From a bacterium (GTDB lineage Bacteria > Patescibacteriota > Saccharimonadia > Saccharimonadales > JACDBH01): a stretch of DNA of 7,522 nucleotides. This document shows, piece by piece, positions 5,824 to 7,522 of this stretch; within the stretch, counting starts at the first letter, position 1; the number at the start of each line of letters is the position of its first letter. A program made the position numbers and the translations under genes. The stretch spans positions 1-7,522 of the forward strand of contig JAKQIK010000074.1 in NCBI GenBank assembly GCA_029557395.1, in the 5' to 3' direction. The notes below the pieces were generated by a model that saw only the letters and a list, made by a program, of their open reading frames with translations, was not told where the DNA came from and made no database searches.

Positions 5824-6471
5824 ATGAATTATATTTTTGATTTTGATGGCACTCTTGCTGATAGTTTGCCTGCGTTTATTGCGGTATTCAATAAAACAGT
5901 AAGAGATAACAAGAATCCACTGACTGCTGAAGAGATTCATACACTGCGAAATATGACCCTCAAAAAAGCAATCAAGCACCTTGGTATACGGTGGTGGAAG
6001 GTGCCCCGGCTAATCGTTCAAGGGATTCCTGATTTTCATGCGCTAGTACCAAAACTCAAGCCATTCAAGGGTGTGCCCGAGATACTAAAGCAGTTAGAGG
6101 AGCGAGGTGATAAATTATTCATAGTTACTTCTAATACCAGAGAAAGTGTCGATGTTTTTTTGGAAAAAAATAAACTAACAGATTATTTTACGGACATTTA
6201 TACCAATGCGGGTCTATTTAATAAATCAAAATATATACGTAAACTAATCAAAAAGAATCACTTAAAACGCAAAGACTGTGTTTATATTGGTGATGAGGTA
6301 AGAGATATCAAGGCTGCGCGGTTAGCGGTAATCAAAATAGCTTCTGTTTGCTGGGGTTTTAATGACAAAGAATTGCTGAAAAAACATTATCCAACTTATC
6401 TCATTGATAAGCCAAGCCAGTTGATGAACCTGCCAAAGAAACGAAGCAAGGCAAAGAATGCGGCTGCATAG
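5824..6471 (+). CDS. HAD-superfamily phosphatase (phosphoglycolate-phosphatase-like)
   Basis: The 215-residue product is a haloacid-dehalogenase-type hydrolase with all four motifs. Motif I is FDFDGTLADS (5-14), with nucleophile Asp6 and acid/base Asp8. Motif II is IVTSNT (100-105). Motif III is a lysine at 134 or 136 (NKSK). Motif IV is YIGDEVRDIKAA (154-165), with Mg-binding acidic residues. Residues 15-80 between motifs I and II form a small helical C1-type cap, as in Gph/PGP phosphatases. The presence of Asp8 fits phosphatase activity, but the substrate cannot be told from sequence. The lysine-rich tail (KKRSKAKNAAA) is translated partly from the 14-nt overlap with rsmE, which begins before this gene stops, so the two are almost surely one transcript. 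Confidence 0.85.
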   Translation: MNYIFDFDGTLADSLPAFIAVFNKTVRDNKNPLTAEEIHTLRNMTLKKAIKHLGIRWWKVPRLIVQGIPDFHALVPKLKPFKGVPEILKQLEERGDKLFIVTSNTRESVDVFLEKNKLTDYFTDIYTNAGLFNKSKYIRKLIKKNHLKRKDCVYIGDEVRDIKAARLAVIKIASVCWGFNDKELLKKHYPTYLIDKPSQLMNLPKKRSKAKNAAA

Positions 6472-7153
6472 GTTTTTTGTTAGTCCAGATCAGGTTGAGC
6501 TGAAGCAGTTTATTTGGATCAAAGACCAAAGTATTAGAAATCAATGGCAAAAAGTACTTAGATATAATGTGGGCCAGCAAGTTGTGTTATTTGATGGAGA
6601 AAAAACTGATCGATTATATAAAATCGTAATGATTGAACCAGACGCAACCAAGCTAGAATTGATTACCGAGTTTGAGAGGCAACTACCAGATTTTCACCTG
6701 TATCTTATGTTTAGTCTACTGAAGAAAGACAAGAATGATTGGGTTTTGCAGAAGGCTACTGAACTTGGCGTAACTCATTTTGTGCCAATTACTGCAGATA
6801 GAAGTGAAAAACTCGGGTTTAATCATGATAGAGCTAGAAGAATAATTATTGAAGCAGCTGAACAATGCGGGCGTAGTGATATTCCTGTGATACGTGAGCC
6901 AATTAATATACAAACCGCTCTTGATGATTATACGAATAAGTTAGAGTTATATGTAGCCGAACATGGTAGTGACACAAAAATTTGTGAAAAGGCTAGTAGT
7001 AGGGGTGTTTTTATTGGTCCAGAAGGTGGATGGACAGATAAAGAAAAAAAATTGTTTGATCAATATGGTGTAAAGGGTGTCGGTTTGGGTAGATTTATTC
7101 TGCGAGCAGAGACTGCCTGTGTAGTAGCAGTGGCTAAACTTTTGAATATATAG
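6458..7153 (+). CDS. rsmE: 16S rRNA (uracil-1498-N3)-methyltransferase RsmE
   Basis: RsmE methylates N3 of U1498 in helix 44 of 16S rRNA, in the assembled 30S subunit, using S-adenosylmethionine. The 231-residue product is close to the usual 240-245. An N-terminal PUA-like RNA-binding part (about 1-70) opens with the typical MRLHRFFV. The SPOUT knotted domain follows, with KKDKNDWVLQKATELGV (89-105), EAAEQCGRSDIP (132-143), the SAM-binding IGPEGGWTDKE (186-196) and the knot motif LGRFILRAETA (210-220). The start is supported by AAGG 6 nt upstream of the ATG and by the conserved N-terminus, even though it overlaps the HAD gene by 14 nt. No clear hairpin terminator follows; only a T-rich stretch at about 7194-7206 is seen. 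Confidence 0.95.
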   Translation: MRLHRFFVSPDQVELKQFIWIKDQSIRNQWQKVLRYNVGQQVVLFDGEKTDRLYKIVMIEPDATKLELITEFERQLPDFHLYLMFSLLKKDKNDWVLQKATELGVTHFVPITADRSEKLGFNHDRARRIIIEAAEQCGRSDIPVIREPINIQTALDDYTNKLELYVAEHGSDTKICEKASSRGVFIGPEGGWTDKEKKLFDQYGVKGVGLGRFILRAETACVVAVAKLLNI

Positions 7154-7196
7154 CTCTTTAGGATACTAGGTTATCGGTTTGGCTGTATGATGTATT

Positions 7197-7226
7197 TTGT
7201 TTTTTCTACAACTGTGTTAATCTAAT
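7197..7226 (+). promoter_or_regulatory. Likely promoter of the Pro/Gln-rich gene
   Basis: TTGTTT (7197-7202, weak -35), an 18-nt spacer and TCTAAT (7221-7226, 5 of 6) would start transcription near 7233. That gives a leader of about 29 nt ending in an AGGAA Shine-Dalgarno site (7250-7254), 7 nt before the ATG. This unit has a normal leader, unlike the leaderless heads elsewhere in the window. Confidence 0.4.
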
Positions 7227-7261
7227 CATAAGCTTAATAAAAAATAAACAGGAATTTTTAG

Positions 7262-7522
7262 ATGCAACCAAATCAGCCGTTTCAGCCACCACTACCACCA
7301 AGCAATGGACCACAACCAGTCGGTCCAACTCCTCAGCCTCAACCTCAGCCTCAACAGGTTTCACCACCTCAACCTGCTATGAACCAAATGCAACCTAGTG
7401 TACCTCAGCAGATACCAAGTTCACCCCAGCAACCCATTCAACAACCTATAGCATCGCCAACTCCTCAGCCTCAGCCTCAACAGGTTTCACCACCTCAATC
7501 TGCTATGAATCAAATGCAACCT
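7262..7522 (+). CDS. Pro/Gln-rich low-complexity protein, N-terminal part (cut by window edge)
   Basis: The frame opens at an ATG preceded by AGGAA at 7 nt and stays open for all 87 codons to the window end, so the C-terminus and length are unknown. The visible part is almost entirely Pro and Gln with some Ser, Met and Asn, has no acidic, Lys, Arg or Cys residues, and must be disordered. It begins MQPNQPFQPPLPP. A repeat, PTPQPQPQ..VSPPQ.AMNQMQP, occurs at residues 22-45 and 66-87. In Saccharibacteria and other bacteria such tails often precede a transmembrane segment or small membrane domain, but none is visible here, so function is not assigned. The lack of interruption and the Shine-Dalgarno site argue that it is a real gene. 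Confidence 0.75.
   Translation, partial: MQPNQPFQPPLPPSNGPQPVGPTPQPQPQPQQVSPPQPAMNQMQPSVPQQIPSSPQQPIQQPIASPTPQPQPQQVSPPQSAMNQMQP
7325..7522 (+). repeat. Imperfect coding repeat, 132-nt period, in the Pro/Gln-rich gene
   Basis: The copy at 7325-7396 (72 nt) recurs at 7457-7522 (66 nt up to the window edge). They differ by one 6-nt Gln-Pro codon pair deleted from the second copy and a few C/T or A/G changes (for example CAACCT against CAATCT, AACCAA against AATCAA). The 60 nt between them (7397-7456) encode a second Pro/Gln module, so the full unit is 44 codons. More copies may lie beyond the window. Confidence 0.8.

Noticed and set aside
7154..7206. Terminator after rsmE
   Set aside because: The region ends in a T-rich run but I could not find a stem longer than about 4 bp before it, so no hairpin is called.
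1..7522. TGA recoding as glycine (as in Gracilibacteria/Absconditabacteria)
   Set aside because: TGA ends both the DUF457 gene and msrA at the expected family lengths, and conserved glycines use GGN codons.

Overview
The window is a dense, AT-rich (about 40% GC by eye) stretch of bacterial chromosome. It holds nine complete protein genes and one gene cut by the right edge. TAA, TAG and TGA all end genes, so the standard bacterial code applies and the TGA=Gly recoding of some Patescibacteria is excluded. Short intergenic gaps, a ProRS without its editing domain, a PUA-less ProB-like kinase, divergent tRNA-synthetase motifs and a Pro/Gln-rich repeat protein suggest a Patescibacteria/CPR genome. 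Saccharibacteria (TM7) is my best guess, but it rests on recognition and not on a marker gene.

Layout. Positions 13-351 (minus) encode a small single-pass exported or anchored protein behind a near-consensus promoter. Divergent from it are a ProB-like amino acid kinase (478-1242) and a short prolyl-tRNA synthetase (1252-2505), 9 nt apart and ended by a hairpin terminator. greA (2611-3072) is a single-gene unit with its own Shine-Dalgarno site and hairpin terminator. lysS (3165-4694) follows. Next come a YdjM/DUF457-type membrane protein (4740-5237) and msrA (5247-5747), then a HAD phosphatase (5824-6471) overlapping rsmE (6458-7153). Last is the start of a Pro/Gln-rich protein with an internal 132-nt repeat (7262 to the edge).

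How it works together. Most genes are housekeeping functions of gene expression: two tRNA synthetases, a transcript-cleavage factor and a 16S rRNA methyltransferase. MsrA adds repair of oxidised protein, and two or three membrane or surface proteins complete the set. A recurring feature is that four transcription-unit heads (proB, lysS, the DUF457 gene and the HAD gene) have a -10-like box only 6-10 nt before the ATG and no Shine-Dalgarno site, which implies leaderless mRNAs. greA, proS, rsmE and the Pro/Gln-rich gene have recognisable Shine-Dalgarno sites. No tRNA, rRNA, CRISPR array, insertion sequence or phage gene was seen, no gene-free stretch exceeds 300 bases, and I see no strong case for an undescribed multi-gene system.
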